DNA of 64,000 nucleotides from Diplonema papillatum (GCA_030068145.1 JAPJBO010000328.1:160575-224574); one strand, 5' to 3'; positions 18,043 through 28,333 are shown, counted from the first letter of the stretch. The notes: generated by a model not told the origin, from the letters alone. Numbers and translations: made by a program.

Positions 18043-18858
18043 TCACCAACGATTACCCCTCCCCGAGTTCCATCCGCCTTTTCCGCCCTTTCCGTTTTTT
18101 CGTCCGTCGCCCTTAAACGACGACTCGCGGGGCGCGCTGTGCCCCCTGTACCCCTTTCCGCCGTGCCGTAGACGGTGTTCTGCGCCCCTGGACCGGAAGC
18201 GGGACGGCATCTTCTTCATCTCCTTGTCGTAGGCGTCCTTGAGCTCCGAAATCTCGGACGGGAACTCCGCCCACTTCGCCCGCTGTTCTGCCGCCGCCAA
18301 CGCCCTTGGGTTCCATCTCCTTGTGATGGCATCGCGTATCAGGCCGCCTATGACGTCCTGAATGGCGGGGTCGCGCATACCGGGGACGAGCTGACGAATG
18401 ACTTCAAACGCACGCGCCACCTCGCGTTTGGCGCTCGCCGCTCTCAGCGTGGACGGACCCCAGGTCCGCTTCGCCTCTTCGAACGCGCGCCAGGGATCAC
18501 GGAGCCACTCAGCGGGGTCGGCCAGTTCCCCTTCCGAGAACGGGGGTCTCGTATGCCACTGCGGCTCAGGGTGAAAGGGTAGGGGGGCCTGCGCCTGGCT
18601 CGCTTCTGCGTGCGCAACGCGCGCCCTTGCCTCTGCCTGATCGTCGGCTTGCCCGGCTGCGTCGTCCGAATCTTCGTCTCCGTCTGTCTCGTCGTCACTC
18701 TCCTCTAGCGGGGCGCCGTCTTTCTTCTCGACGATGCGAGCGGCGACGTCGGCCTTCGAACGCAGGCCCTTAACGTCGACCCCGAGTTCGGCCGCGATAG
18801 CGCGCAACTCGACGAGCTTGAGGGTTGCCAGATATTCTGCTGTGACCTTTTTCGGCAT
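18043..18858 (-). CDS. YR2 Gag-like protein with SAP-like N-terminus
   Basis: I place the start at the ATG at 18858, just inside repeat A1 (MPKKVTAEYLATL). The open frame runs further upstream, but only through repeat A1 and the MITE flank. The protein is about 271 aa. Residues 9-45 (LVELRAIAAELGVDVKGLRS) resemble a SAP-type DNA-binding helix pair. An acidic stretch follows (ESDDETDGDEDSDDA), then a helical centre. The tail is Gly/Lys/Arg-rich (GRKNGKGGKGGWNSGRGNRW), apt for nucleic-acid binding. Unlike YR1 Gag there is no CCCH finger. Confidence 0.75.
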   Translation of the reverse strand: MPKKVTAEYLATLKLVELRAIAAELGVDVKGLRSKADVAARIVEKKDGAPLEESDDETDGDEDSDDAAGQADDQAEARARVAHAEASQAQAPLPFHPEPQWHTRPPFSEGELADPAEWLRDPWRAFEEAKRTWGPSTLRAASAKREVARAFEVIRQLVPGMRDPAIQDVIGGLIRDAITRRWNPRALAAAEQRAKWAEFPSEISELKDAYDKEMKKMPSRFRSRGAEHRLRHGGKGYRGHSAPRESSFKGDGRKNGKGGKGGWNSGRGNRW

Positions 18859-18868
18859 CTTTACTTGA

Positions 18869-18988
18869 GGCAAGCGAGGGGTAAAATTACGGTGTTCTTC
18901 TCGAGAGCGACGGGGTAATAACCTTTGTACAAGTGTTAGTTCTCGTCGGAATAGTATTAATCTTCTAAGATCTTCGATCTTATACGAC
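18869..18988 (-). repeat. YR2 split direct repeat A1
   Basis: The 120-bp 5' terminal repeat, matching A2. Its right edge (GAC at 18988) meets the poly-A/poly-T part of the M1 MITE. Confidence 0.9.
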
Positions 18989-19169
18989 AAAAAAAACTTT
19001 TTTTGGAAAAAAAAAATGGGTTTTTTGAATTTTAAAATTTTGGAAAAAACTCTGCGGTAATTTTTGAGGAAGTTGAGCAAAGTTTTTTTTTTCCAAAAAA
19101 AAAAATGGGGGGGTCATCGGCCCCGCGGGAGCGTTTTAAAAAGACACAAGGTTTTGACCCTGCATGGTA

Positions 19170-19840
19170 TGTAAAGGGATACTCCCACTGCCTTGACTTC
19201 AAGCCTCCAGGGGTTCGAGCAAGATGCTCGAACTTTTCACTCTCAACAAGCTTTCCCATGACGGCTAACTCTCCCCCCCCACCCGATGCTGGAGGGCACC
19301 GTGTAGGGATGCAAAGGGGAGGAACAAACTTAACCCTCGGGGTACGACACGCACAGGAGGGGTCCTGACGACCATGTACTTTTTTTTTTTTCTCGGCGTC
19401 GCTGTTCGGGTGCGATTGTTCTCGAGTTTCTCGCGGCACCGGTTTTCCTATGCGCTGCAGGAGATCTCGGGTGACACCGGGGCTCATGGGTTCAGATGGA
19501 GACGGAGGTGTCTCTCCGCCTGGAGGTTGCGGAGGTGGTTTCATTTAGCACGACAGTGTGACAGTTAGAAGCACGCACACGGAAGGAACTGATGAGACCT
19601 ATACGCGACGGAGCCCAGCCCAGAAGCTGGAACTACAGAGAGTTATGCCCGAGTCACACCCGAAAAGCGGGTGTGCTGCAACCAAACCGCGTGGAAAATG
19701 GACCCCTGATCCAGCTTCAGCTCCGGCTTTATCGATCCCACTTGACGGCCACCCAGCGCATGCGCTGAGGGTTTACGAACGTTGGTTTGCTTTGCAACTT
19801 CAGCGGTTGCGCTGAGGAAAGCTACTGGCTCTGTGTGTCG
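19170..19840. other. No gene recognised
   Basis: Contains the 9-bp-arm hairpin GTTCGAGCA/TGCTCGAAC at about 19213-19233. Nothing coding is supported. Confidence 0.45.
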
Positions 19841-19945
19841 TCACCAGCATGGGAACCGATGTGCTGAGAGCTGCTGTATAGGTGTCTCTGCTGACGTCAG
19901 TTCTTTGCACTTCTCGTTCCACACAACGATCCCCGCGTCGAAAGC
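19841..19945 (-). CDS. Candidate exon 5 of a multi-exon minus-strand gene
   Basis: After an acceptor CATGGCAG the phase-0 frame reads AFDAGIVVWNEKCKELTS and runs to a TGA at 19841. The last part, from CTGACGTCAGCA on, has a relative at about 20140-20190 in the preceding intron, so the true exon may end earlier. It follows candidate exon 4 (20131-20045) in phase. Function unknown; the segment looks alpha-helical. Confidence 0.35.
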   Translation of the reverse strand, partial: AFDAGIVVWNEKCKELTSAETPIQQLSAHRFPCW

Positions 19946-20044
19946 CTGCCATGTTCGACAAAAAGTCCATTTGCACGAACTGCAGCTTGGTTGAAACCGC
20001 CGGAGAGAGTCTTGAATACGGTTGAAAAGCCAAGGCCCCCTCAC

Positions 20045-20131
20045 CTTGTTGTCAAACAGCTCGGCCTTGAGCTTCTGTTCTTCTTCGGTGAGGCCGACAG
20101 ACGCTGCCAGGATTTCGTCGACTTGCTTCTT
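20045..20131 (-). CDS. Candidate exon 4 of a multi-exon minus-strand gene
   Basis: 29 codons (KKQVDEILAASVGLTEEEQK, then LKAELFDNK). It starts after an in-frame TAG that would be the acceptor, and ends at AACAAG followed by GTGAGG, a strong donor. Both ends are phase 0. The charged, helical content looks like real protein. No known family is recognised. Confidence 0.4.
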
Positions 20132-20311
20132 CTACCTCTTCATTCAGACCAGCATGAGGACCGATGTGGGTGTCTCGTTGCTGACGTCAGTTGTTTCGCG
20201 TCGCGCACCTCTTCTTCAGACCAACATGAGGATCGAGGATCTCAAGGTTGCGGCTGCCTTTCTCTTCGTTCGCTTGGACGCCTAAGCGCGCATGCGCTGG
20301 GAGTTGATGAC

Positions 20312-20359
20312 CTTCTGCGCCGCAGCTGCCACACCGCGGACGTCGATTTGAGCTCCGTT
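20312..20359 (-). CDS. Candidate exon 3 of a multi-exon minus-strand gene
   Basis: Acceptor ACCCACACCCACAG, then 16 codons (NGAQIDVRGVAAAAQK) and donor AAG followed by GTCATC, phase 0 at both ends. If the donor is not used, the frame continues to a stop at 20282 (VINSQRMRA) and this would be a last exon instead. Confidence 0.3.
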
Positions 20360-20410
20360 CTGTGGGTGTGGGTTCGTAAAACACCTGCAAAATGTGTCGC
20401 CAAACCGCCG

Positions 20411-20510
20411 GGACCCTGAAAGGACCCTGAAAGGACCCTGAAAGGACCCTGAAAGGACCCTGAAAGGACCCTGAAAGGACCCTGAAAGGACCCTGAAGGA
20501 CCCTGAAAGA
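20411..20510. repeat. 11-bp tandem repeat
   Basis: About nine copies of GACCCTGAAAG in a row, with the last units shortened. Confidence 0.9.
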
Positions 20511-20579
20511 CCCCTGTTTTTCAGGAAAAAGAGGGGTCCCCAGGAGCCCAAAACTGGAAACCCACCACTTGGGTGGTGA

Positions 20580-21650
20580 TTGCTACGCTTTGAGGTGGCC
20601 CCGTGTGAAGTGCTCGAGGGCGACGGCCCCGAAATGGGCAAGGTGTCCTCCCCTCCCGGAAGTCTTAGCGCTCTCGGAGGACGATTAGTAGTAGGAATCT
20701 CTATCGGCTATCCTCAGTATCGGGCATTGCAGTCAGGCATTGCTGCTGTGCATTGCAGCTGCGGTTTTCGTTCAATGAGAGGAAAGGAATGAAGAACTCC
20801 GAATAACAACTTACGATGGGGTGATACCCCAAGGGTACTTTGGACACCCTGCGGGGTCACGGGGGCAAGGTGGGAGGGATCTCGGCCCCGGCTCTCACGA
20901 AGTACTCGTGGACGGCTAGGAAACGGATGACAAATTCACCCCGGCATCGCGCCGTTCCTGCCACTGGGCGGGTGGGAGGGAAAACAAAATGTTTCCCCCG
21001 TAGAGCAGACACCCTGTATGTAAATTCGTCTAGCCTTGCAGATTCCCTCGGAAAATCCGTGATAGTTTTCAGCTTAGTGTGAGTTTGATCAAAGTAGCAT
21101 CACGGCAGCCCTTACAAAGACCAGCCACAGCCAACGTCGCGTGGGTGCGGGCTTCTGATATCAACCACATACGGACGGAGGGGGGGGGGGGGGGTGGGCT
21201 AATTTGGGAAAAAGGGACTTTTTGGGTAAGCCTCAGGTCATACTCAGAGGGAGGGAGATGGGTCAGAAATAGGAACCGAAGGGCGCATATTTCTGCCCGA
21301 CGAAGGTCGCATTTGAAAGACCTGTGCCATAACGTTCCAATAAAACAAACGACGGCCACTTTCGATGAGTATTTGGCTTGTACATGCTCACAGGAATAAC
21401 CTTGTATTAAACGACGCATATATGCATCGATCGTCCTTATGTGGTTAATCATCATGCTTCAAACCCCTGATTGCGCATAACCTGGAAGCACCCAGAGGGT
21501 GTCGGTGGTACAAAGGTGCAGTTGCCCACATCCATCCGGTCTTAGCGCTCCGGAGGACGATAGTAGTAGACCTCTAAGAGGTAGTTTGAATACGATACGC
21601 AGCGACAATCTACTGCGACAGCTTGCAAAGCTTGAGTCGGAGGCAGCACA
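20580..21650. other. No gene recognised
   Basis: Spacer with a G tract at 21179-21194. The segment near 20990 (GGGCGGGTGGGAGGG) has a loose relative at 22320. No supported ORF. Confidence 0.45.
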
Positions 21651-21654
21651 GTGC

Positions 21655-21870
21655 CACAACCCCGTCCGCTCTGCCCTGCTGCTGACCGTCTCGACGAGCT
21701 TGTGTTCAGCGCAAGCGCCAAGCCCCAAGGTGCGCCACGCGTTGATGCTTTAGTTTGGGAAATCGGTAGCCACTTGACCCGTAGGCCCGTGGCTCTGCAG
21801 TACCGCCGAACACGTGAAGCTTGGCTCCCGTGTAGCAGGCTTTCCCTGGTGCCTGCGCTGCGTGGGCGGA
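21655..21870 (+). repeat. Dispersed repeat R3, copy 2
   Basis: The plus-strand version of 12520-12745 (CCGTCCGCTCTGCCCTG, AAGCCCCAAGGTGCGCCACG, GTGAAGCTTGGCTCCCGTGT). It lies in the putative intron next to candidate exon 2. Confidence 0.7.
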
Positions 21871-21890
21871 ACTGAAAAAAGAAGACAGAC

Positions 21891-21992
21891 CTTCGTAACG
21901 ACAGTGTTTTGCTTGATGAGCTCACGGGCGATGCCTAGGGCTTGCTGCCACTTCTCGTCGCGAGGGCCTTCAGAAGACGCTTCGTTGGAGGT
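21891..21992 (-). CDS. Candidate exon 2 of a multi-exon minus-strand gene
   Basis: A polypyrimidine-rich acceptor (CTCCTCCGCCTGTGCAG) precedes 34 phase-0 codons (TSNEASSEGPRDEKWQQALG, then IARELIKQNTVVTK), followed by the donor AAG/GTCTGT. Of the five exon candidates, this has the best splice context. The content is helical and charged. I do not recognise a domain. Confidence 0.45.
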
Positions 21993-22512
21993 CTGCACAG
22001 GCGGAGGAGCCTGCCTCGAGATCCGGAACTGCGAGAAGATGTGTGGGCTTTCAAGGGCGGGGACTTTGCACTCGTCACTTTAAACCAAGAAAGGGAGAAA
22101 GAGGAGCAGTGGCACTACTAGCGATGGGATAAACCCGGCAGAGGCCTTAGAGAGTGAGAGAAGAAGGCTACTGCGAGGCAACGGGGGATGGCGGGTGGCC
22201 TTACCCCGGCACTCGTTGCAAGCAACGGACTACTTGATGCAAGCTAGACAAGTGAGCAAGACACGAAGCGAAAGGGTCAACGAATAATTATGCTCCGAAA
22301 TCCATGTCAATCAAGGGTGGGCGGGTGGGAAAGCAAATTGATTTTCCCAAACAACCCAAGTACCCGGTACGTTTAGGTGCCTCAAGGATTCCCTCGATGA
22401 ATCGGGGTGCCTTACTTTCGGGGGTGAAACTTAGCTCAATGTTTCGAGACCAGAGCTCCTATGAATATGCAATATGAATAGCCTCGGTTCGAGCCGACCC
22501 CACTTTTCTGTA

Positions 22513-22654
22513 CACCCCGGACTGCAGCCAAATACTAGGTCAATGCGGGAGTGAAAAAGCGCCGGAGTGGCCACTCCCGCATTGAGGGAGTGCGGGCCGA
22601 CCGCACAAACGACCGCAAAACCACTCCCGCAATCCGGAGTGGGAGTCCGGGGTG
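22513..22654. mobile_element. TA-flanked MITE, 142 bp
   Basis: Inverted ends CACCCCGGACT and AGTCCGGGGTG, each followed outward by TA. An internal inverted repeat of 14 bp (TCAATGCGGGAGTG and its complement, about 22540-22586) would form a strong hairpin. Confidence 0.7.
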
Positions 22655-22889
22655 TAGTGAAAAGCTAGCTTCTTTCCCCGGCTAAAATGGCTGGTGCATT
22701 TTATGGTGTGGCGTCAGTTTTGTTGGGTTCATGCCGGCTACACTTGTGCAGACTAAAACCAGAGAGAGAGAGAGATAGACGAGTTAGAGTGCAGGGACCT
22801 CCGGTGGAGTTTCCGGTCTCGTCACTTCCTCACGTACTCTTTACCGTACTCTCTCCTCAGGACCACGAGGTGCTAGGTGCTAGTGGTAG

Positions 22890-23800
22890 CACATCACATA
22901 CGCGTAGTGTGTTGTGCATCTACATACGTAGATGTATGTACACCTGTCCTCGAAGGGTGCGTGGTATACTGCGTGATATGCTACCACCGGCCTTAGCTAG
23001 CAGCACAGCACATACGCGTAGGATGCAGCGCATCTACGTACGTACTGCTCTCGTAGGGCTGCGTGGTATACTGCGCGATATGCTACCAGGCCTTAGCTAG
23101 CAGCACAGCACATACGCGTAGGATGCAGCGCATCTACGTACGTACTGCTCTCGTAGGGCTGCGTGGTATACTGCGCGATATGCTACCAGGCCTTAGCTAG
23201 CAGCACAGCACATACGCGTAGGATGCAGCGCATCTACGTACGTACTGCTCTCGTAGGGCTGCGTGGTATACTGCGCGATATGCTACCAGGCCTTAGCTAG
23301 CAGCACAGCACATACGCGTAGGATGCAGTGCATCTACGTACGTACTGCTCTCGTAGGGCTGCGTGGTATACTGCGCGATATGCTACCAGGCCTTAGCTAG
23401 CAGCACAGCACATACGCGTAGGATGCAGTGCATCTACGTACGTACTGCTCTCGTAGGGCTGCGTGGTATACTGCGCGATATGCTACCACCGGCCTTAGCT
23501 AATGGGACAGCACATACGCGCAGTATGCAGTGCATCTACATACGTAGGTGATTGTATACCTGCCGCTGTTGGGTTGTGTGGTATACTACGTGACATGCTA
23601 CCACCAGCCTTAGCTAATAGCACAGCACAGACGCGCAGTATGCAGTGCATCTGCATACGTAGGTGATCTACATACGTAGGTGTTTGTATACCTGCCGCTG
23701 TTGGGTTGTGTGGTATACTACGTGACGTGCTACCACCAGCCTTAGTTAATAGCTCAGCACATACGCGCAGTATGCAGTGCATCTACATATGTAGGTGCGG
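22890..23800. repeat. 100-bp satellite array
   Basis: Near-perfect units with a period of exactly 100 bp between about 22985 and 23490 (CCTTAGCTAGCAGCACAGCA, CATCTACGTACGTACTGCTC), with diverged units on both sides. Because the period is not a multiple of three, open frames across it are accidental. It lies in the putative intron between candidate exons 1 and 2. Confidence 0.9.
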
Positions 23801-23900
23801 AAACAGTATCGTCTTTGGGATAATTCTGACCCTGAAATAAACCGAACAGGAAATACTCCCGAACATTTGCCAGAAGAGAAGGGAAGAGAAGAGGGGGCAC

Positions 23901-24503
23901 CTGTCGGTCCGTGCCGTTGGAGATCTGGTCCTTCGCGCCGGCCCGCGACGACGAGTTGTAGTTCTTGGGCGGCGACACGCGCTGCGAGACGTTGTTGCCC
24001 GCGTTGAAGACCGCCGCCGTGTTGTCGAAGTGGCGCGGCTGCTGCTGCTGCTGCTGCTGCTGCCGGGAGGAAGGGGACGCCGGGGGAGACGCGAAGCTGT
24101 TGTCGAACGGGGCCGCGGGGTTCGGGATTTTAGCGCCGAACAGCCGCGGCAACTGACTCGCCGAAAACACAGGCGACCCAGCGGGACTGTTGAAAGGCGA
24201 AGGCGGGGCCCCTCCCGGGTTGCTGCTGTTGTTGTTGTTGTTGTTGCTGTTGTTGTTGTTGTTGTTGTTGTTGGTGGTGCTGCTGCTGTTGCTGCTGCCG
24301 CTGTGGTAGCTGTTGACGGCGGCGGCGCCGCCGCTGCGGGGGGCGGCCGCGGCGGACGGGATCGGGGTGCTGCTCCGGCGCCGGATGGCGGCGGCGGCGG
24401 CCGCCGCCCGTCTCGGCGCCGGCTGCGCCAGAGGCCGTAGGACTCCCTCTCCTACGGGCCGCTCTGCATCGGTCGCCAGCAATGATCTGTCGTCAACGCC
24501 GGC
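23901..24503 (-). CDS. Candidate exon 1: poly-Asn/poly-Gln/Ala-rich protein
   Basis: From an acceptor ACACCCACAG the frame stays open for 201 codons to a donor CAG/GTGCCC, phase 0 at both ends. It contains an Ala run (AAAAAAA), a poly-Asn tract, SSNPGGAPPSPFNSPAGSPV, the distinctive FSASQLPRLFGAKIP, a poly-Gln tract, and NYNSSSRAGAKDQISNGTD. This looks like an intrinsically disordered regulatory protein segment. No ATG lies at the start, so an earlier exon is needed. The (GCT)n and (GTT)n runs are expandable microsatellites. Confidence 0.5.
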
Positions 24504-25400
24504 CTGTGGGTGTATGTGTTGTAGACCTGTTTTCACGTGGGTGCATTTTCTCGCACGTGAAAGCGAAGATTCCGATTCCTTTTCGGATTATGAACTCGTG
24601 AGCAACTGCCAACAACAGTTGCAACCGACTAGAGTTGCGCCGCGCCGAAAGCGCGGGAAAAGTGACCCTTCTGGAGTCACGTAGCGAAAAAGCTGGCGGA
24701 GTGCGGTACTCATTTGCATGCAAAGGACTCCCCACTAACGCAACAAGGACGACGAGAATATGCGAGAATGAGACAACTCGCAGTACGGGATGCTTGAACA
24801 CCAGAGAAACCCGCAGGAACCAACGTTTTAGGTCGTCTCCGAGGCTTCCGCGGCGCATTTTGCCGCCACTGGGCCTCCCAACTTCCCCAGCTGCTGCTTC
24901 CTCTGTGGAGTGCCTTCCTGTGCGAGAGGCGTCCACGCCTCCTTCAGTTTCAAGTAACCGCTGAAGCTCCCGCAGGTTGCGAGTAGGGGTCCGTATTCAA
25001 CTGGGGGTGCCTCGTACAGCACCTCGCGATCCCTTCATTGGCAGCTTCACACTCGCCGCAACGCTCCAGTCTGTGGGCAGTGCAGAATTGCATCCGCGGC
25101 CTCAGGCCATCTCCTTCACGATGGTGCTGTTTATACCGGCAACAGGTCTCCGCTGGCGGGCGCTTCGTTGCATCGGGGTTTCCTACGTAGCGCGCATATT
25201 TCGCCGGGGCGAGCCGTGTTCACCGCGTCCTCCGGGGCCTTCTTCGGTTGCGACCCTCTTGAGTGTGTATGTGTGTGTTAAAGCTCAGTTGTGGGTAATC
25301 CCTGAGCGGAATATAGCCCATTTTTCCCGCCCTTTTTACGTTACTGCCGAGGCTCCTGCAGCTCGCTCGTGATGAGTACTCATTGTGCGAAGCTTTGTCT
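24504..25400. other. No gene assigned; possible coding traces
   Basis: Minus-strand frames here read protein-like pieces (for example NLRELQRLLETEG near 24930), but no consistent exon borders were found. Confidence 0.35.
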
Positions 25401-25403
25401 GAC

Positions 25404-25526
25404 AGCTCCAGCTCCAGCTTTCGCTCCAGCTTCAGCTTCAGCTTTAGCTCCAGCTTTAGCTCCAGCTTTATCTCCAGCTTTAGCTCCAGCTTTAGCTCCA
25501 GCTTTAGCTCCAGCTTTAGCTCCAGC
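25404..25526. repeat. 12-bp tandem repeat
   Basis: About ten units of AGCTCCAGCTTT and close variants. On the minus strand it encodes a Leu-Lys-Leu-Glu run, which I take as accidental. Confidence 0.85.
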
Positions 25527-25529
25527 ATA

Positions 25530-26612
25530 ACTGCAGCATTCACGCCACACAGAAGGTTCGGCATACCACGTGCTGCGGGCTGTCGTAGACGAGAAACGCG
25601 ACGGTAGGACTGAACGAGACGCTTTTCCTGGCCACAGCGCGCACCAGACTGCCGACAGGCATTGTGGGGTGGTTCTTGTTGTTTTTTTGTCGCGTCAGAC
25701 AAAGAGCGACCGAGAAGAGAAATCAGTCAAAGAAAAAAAAAAAGGGTAGGGCGCGGTCAGAAGATCACCTCCCCGGAGCGCTGGGTGGGGGAAAAAAAAG
25801 ACGGGGATAAGAGGGAATGAACTCTCGTATTAAACTGGTACGTAGTACGTCGGCGGGGAAAGGGCACGCAGGTATGGGTTGGTTTTTCTCCCTTTGGATC
25901 TCTTTCAAGAGAGTTAAAAGTTTCGCTTGAGGAAGAGGTGTATTTCTTGTTGTTGTGTTGCAGACAATCAACCGAGGTTGATGTTCTTCTTTCTTTCTTT
26001 CTTTTTCCGGTTGCTTTCTGGAAAAAAAAAACTGTCTCTCGCTTCGGCGGAGAAAGATGAGGCGGGTTCTCCCCTCTTTCTCTTACGTCGCGGAGGTTAG
26101 GAGAAGGGCAGAACAAAGGTGCTGCTTCTCGTTCCTTTTTGCTTTGAAGTGTCCTTTTTGGCGGACTAACAGGGTTGTGTGAATGGTGGTGTGTGGAAGT
26201 TCCTCTGCTACACTGTGTGAGTCGGTTATGTGTGTGGTCCTTTTTAAGATGGATTGTGTCGGGCGCTCTCTCTCCCTTAGGGTTGCCGCCCGAGGGAACC
26301 GGCTGTGAGCCGAAACTCGGCGCCGGTCTCTCCGGACTGCACCAGAGCGGATCACAAAGCACCCGCCCGCTACCGTAGCACCCTCCATGTTTGCACCTTC
26401 CTCGGATGCTACGGTCGGGAAGGGGCTTCAAATTAGTTGGGAAAACACGTTCCCCTTCCCCGCGTTCTGCGTGTGGGGTTACCACCGGGCAACTGCCGCA
26501 GCAGCCGCAGATACGTCCTTCGCCCTTGGCTCACTTTCGGGAGGTGTCGCTGCTCACCTACCAGTGGGTTCCTGGTTGTTGCCACACTGTGTGAGTGGGT
26601 ATGTTCGTGTGT
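25530..26612. other. No gene recognised
   Basis: A long minus-strand open frame (25757-26485) is Ser/Thr/Pro/Arg-rich with no domain or splice context. Nothing else is seen. Confidence 0.4.
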
Positions 26613-26614
26613 TG

Positions 26615-26963
26615 GAATTCAATCACGGAGAACCCCTGAAGCGGAATTCAATCACGGGGAACCCCTGAAGCGGAATTCAATCACGGAGAACCCCTGAAGC
26701 GGAATTCAATCACGGGGAACCCCTGAAGCGGAATTCAATCACGGGGAACCCCTGAAGCGGAATTCAATCACGGGGAACCCCTGAAGCGGAATTCAATCAC
26801 GGGGAACCCCTGAAGCGGAATTCAATCACGGGGAACCCCTGAAGCGGAATTCAATCACGGGGAACCCCTGAAGCGGAATTCAATCACGGGGAACCCCTGA
26901 AGCGGAATTCAATCACGGGGAACCCCTGGAGCGGAATTCAATCACGGGGAACCCCTGAAGCGG
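26615..26963. repeat. 29-bp minisatellite with EcoRI-type core
   Basis: Twelve units of 29 bp, each GAATTCAATCACGGGGAACC plus CCTGAAGCG, with only single-base differences. There are no spacers between units, so it is not a CRISPR array. Confidence 0.95.
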
Positions 26964-27207
26964 AGTGTAGCCCAAGTTGTCAGCATCCTCACGGCACAGC
27001 TGATGGTCCTGCCGGCTGCCCGTGGTGGCCACGCGCTGATCTAAACTGCAGCCCCGTTTGGTTAAGGCTCCCTGCTTCATGCCCATGCGCTGCTGGTTGC
27101 CACATCGGTGTGTGTATGTGCGCACGGCTCAAGTCAGTATTCCTTCCACCTGTCACTTTCAGTAGGTTTTGAGGTTCCGACACGCCGGCTCTTTTGGGTC
27201 CTGTGAC

Positions 27208-27523
27208 CAGGGCTTACGCTCCGTTTTCGGTCTCAGAGAAAATACGTGTGGTCCACATGTGGGCGCTTAAGGTTCGAGGGGGAAGAAATCTTTCCCCTTA
27301 TGTGCGACGGCAAAAAAAAAAAAATAGCGTCGCTAGGTAGCTACTGGACTTGGCGACACCTGGCTGTGAGGCCTTGACCGCTAGTGGGCCTAGACTCCCC
27401 TGCATGTGGACCAATAAATCAAATCCACATGTGGTACCTGTGGATCCACACGTGGGGGAACAAAATCCAAAAAGAATTAGCGTGTGGAAATCCACACGTT
27501 CCACGCGTTGAGCGTAAGCCCTG
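27208..27523. mobile_element. hAT-type MITE, 316 bp
   Basis: Perfect 14-bp inverted ends CAGGGCTTACGCTC / GAGCGTAAGCCCTG, flanked by a perfect 8-bp direct repeat CCTGTGAC (27200-27207 and 27524-27531). An 8-bp duplication with CAGGG ends is the hAT signature. Inside are nested inverted motifs (TCCACATGTGG, ATCCACACGT). There is no transposase, so movement would need one in trans. Confidence 0.9.
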
Positions 27524-27531
27524 CCTGTGAC

Positions 27532-28330
27532 TAAGTATTCTCGCCACTTTTTGAGCCTCCCCTCATTGTGGGTCAACGTTGCGTTTGAAATGCAGGCCGT
27601 GCATTGAGTGCAGACCCGCCCCTGACCAGTCTGCTCCTTGCTCAGACACCGACGGTGAACCCTCGGCAGACAGGCAGCGGTGCTTCTTCGGCTGTGAATC
27701 AACGCTCTGGGATACGTGACAAGGCCGTCTACCGGATTTCGCCAGTGGTGCTGGCTACCACCATTCATGGGCAGGTCGCTGCTAGCTCCGGGCAGGTCCC
27801 CCCGCGGGTACATCGGCAAGTGTGTGGCAAAGAAACGCAAACGAACGGCGCGGTACCAACGAGGGAGCGGTGTGGGGGAGGGGAAGCGCTTCTATCTATC
27901 CATGAACCTGATGAATGGCAACGAACGAGAAAGCAACCAACTTGTGTGCAGGACACGTGCACGGTGGAGTCTCCAGCCTCAGAAGCTGCAAGAATGCTTG
28001 GGACAGATCCCCTGGAGCTGCATCGAATTGTCTGCTGCTGTTCATCACGGTGCGCACGGTAAGCATGACACATCACGCGCGAAGAGGTAACCGCGACGCC
28101 AGCGATGCAGATTATAGCCACGACACGGTGCGATCGAAGAGGTAGTCACCTAGTGACGAATGCAGGTCATCGCTACAGATGACAACTCTGCATTCTAACC
28201 TCAACCGCTGCTGGCTATCACAGTCTATCAGCAGGGGGTGTTAAACCCCAGCTGGGGTGTGCCTAAAATGTGCGCATCAGTACACGCGTTTTCGTTGCAG
28301 CGCACCCGCTTCTTTTTTTTTTTCCTGCTG
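27532..28330. other. No gene recognised
   Basis: Includes a GTGGAGTCTCCAGCCTCAGA motif (27965) that recurs near 28685 and 44893. No supported coding sequence. Confidence 0.4.
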
Positions 28331-28333
28331 ATA

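Larger units (their letters stand above)
14970..18988 (-). mobile_element. YR2: second tyrosine-recombinase retrotransposon, 4.0 kb
   Basis: The order on the minus strand is A1 (18988-18869), Gag-like, tyrosine recombinase, RT-RNase H, B1 (15420-15281), A2 (15280-15161), a 51-bp spacer, B2 (15109-14970). The split direct repeats and gene order equal those of YR1, but the repeats, Gag and RT sequences are different, so this is a separate family. Its borders are confirmed by the flanks, which are two parts of one MITE. No target duplication is present. Confidence 0.9.
13199..19166. mobile_element. MITE M1, copy 2, split by two nested insertions
   Basis: The left end of the MITE (TGCAGGGTCAAAACCTTGTG at 13201) and its right end (complement, to 19166) are 6 kb apart. 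The pieces are 13199-13228, 14958-14969 (GAAATGGCCA) and 18989-19166. Joined, they follow the order of the intact 217-bp copy at 51895. A 4-bp GTAT lies outside each end (13195-13198 and 19167-19170), as in the intact copy, consistent with a target duplication. The inserts are the TA element at 13229 and YR2. Confidence 0.75.

Noticed and set aside
22980-23780. ORFs reading ALASSTAHTRRMQ-type repeats
   Set aside because: The satellite period is 100 bp, so the frame changes from unit to unit.
24030-24440. Plus-strand ORF with poly-Leu and poly-Val runs
   Set aside because: It is the antisense of the poly-Gln/poly-Asn tracts of the candidate exon at 23901-24503.
25220-25702. Minus-strand ORF with a Leu-Lys-Leu-Glu run
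   Set aside because: It is just translation of a 12-bp microsatellite with non-protein-like flanks.
25757-26485. 242-codon minus-strand ORF
   Set aside because: Low-complexity Ser/Thr/Pro/Arg composition, no domain, no splice or start context, and the overlapping frame is also open.
26615-26963. CRISPR-like array
   Set aside because: Units are contiguous with no spacers, in a eukaryotic context.
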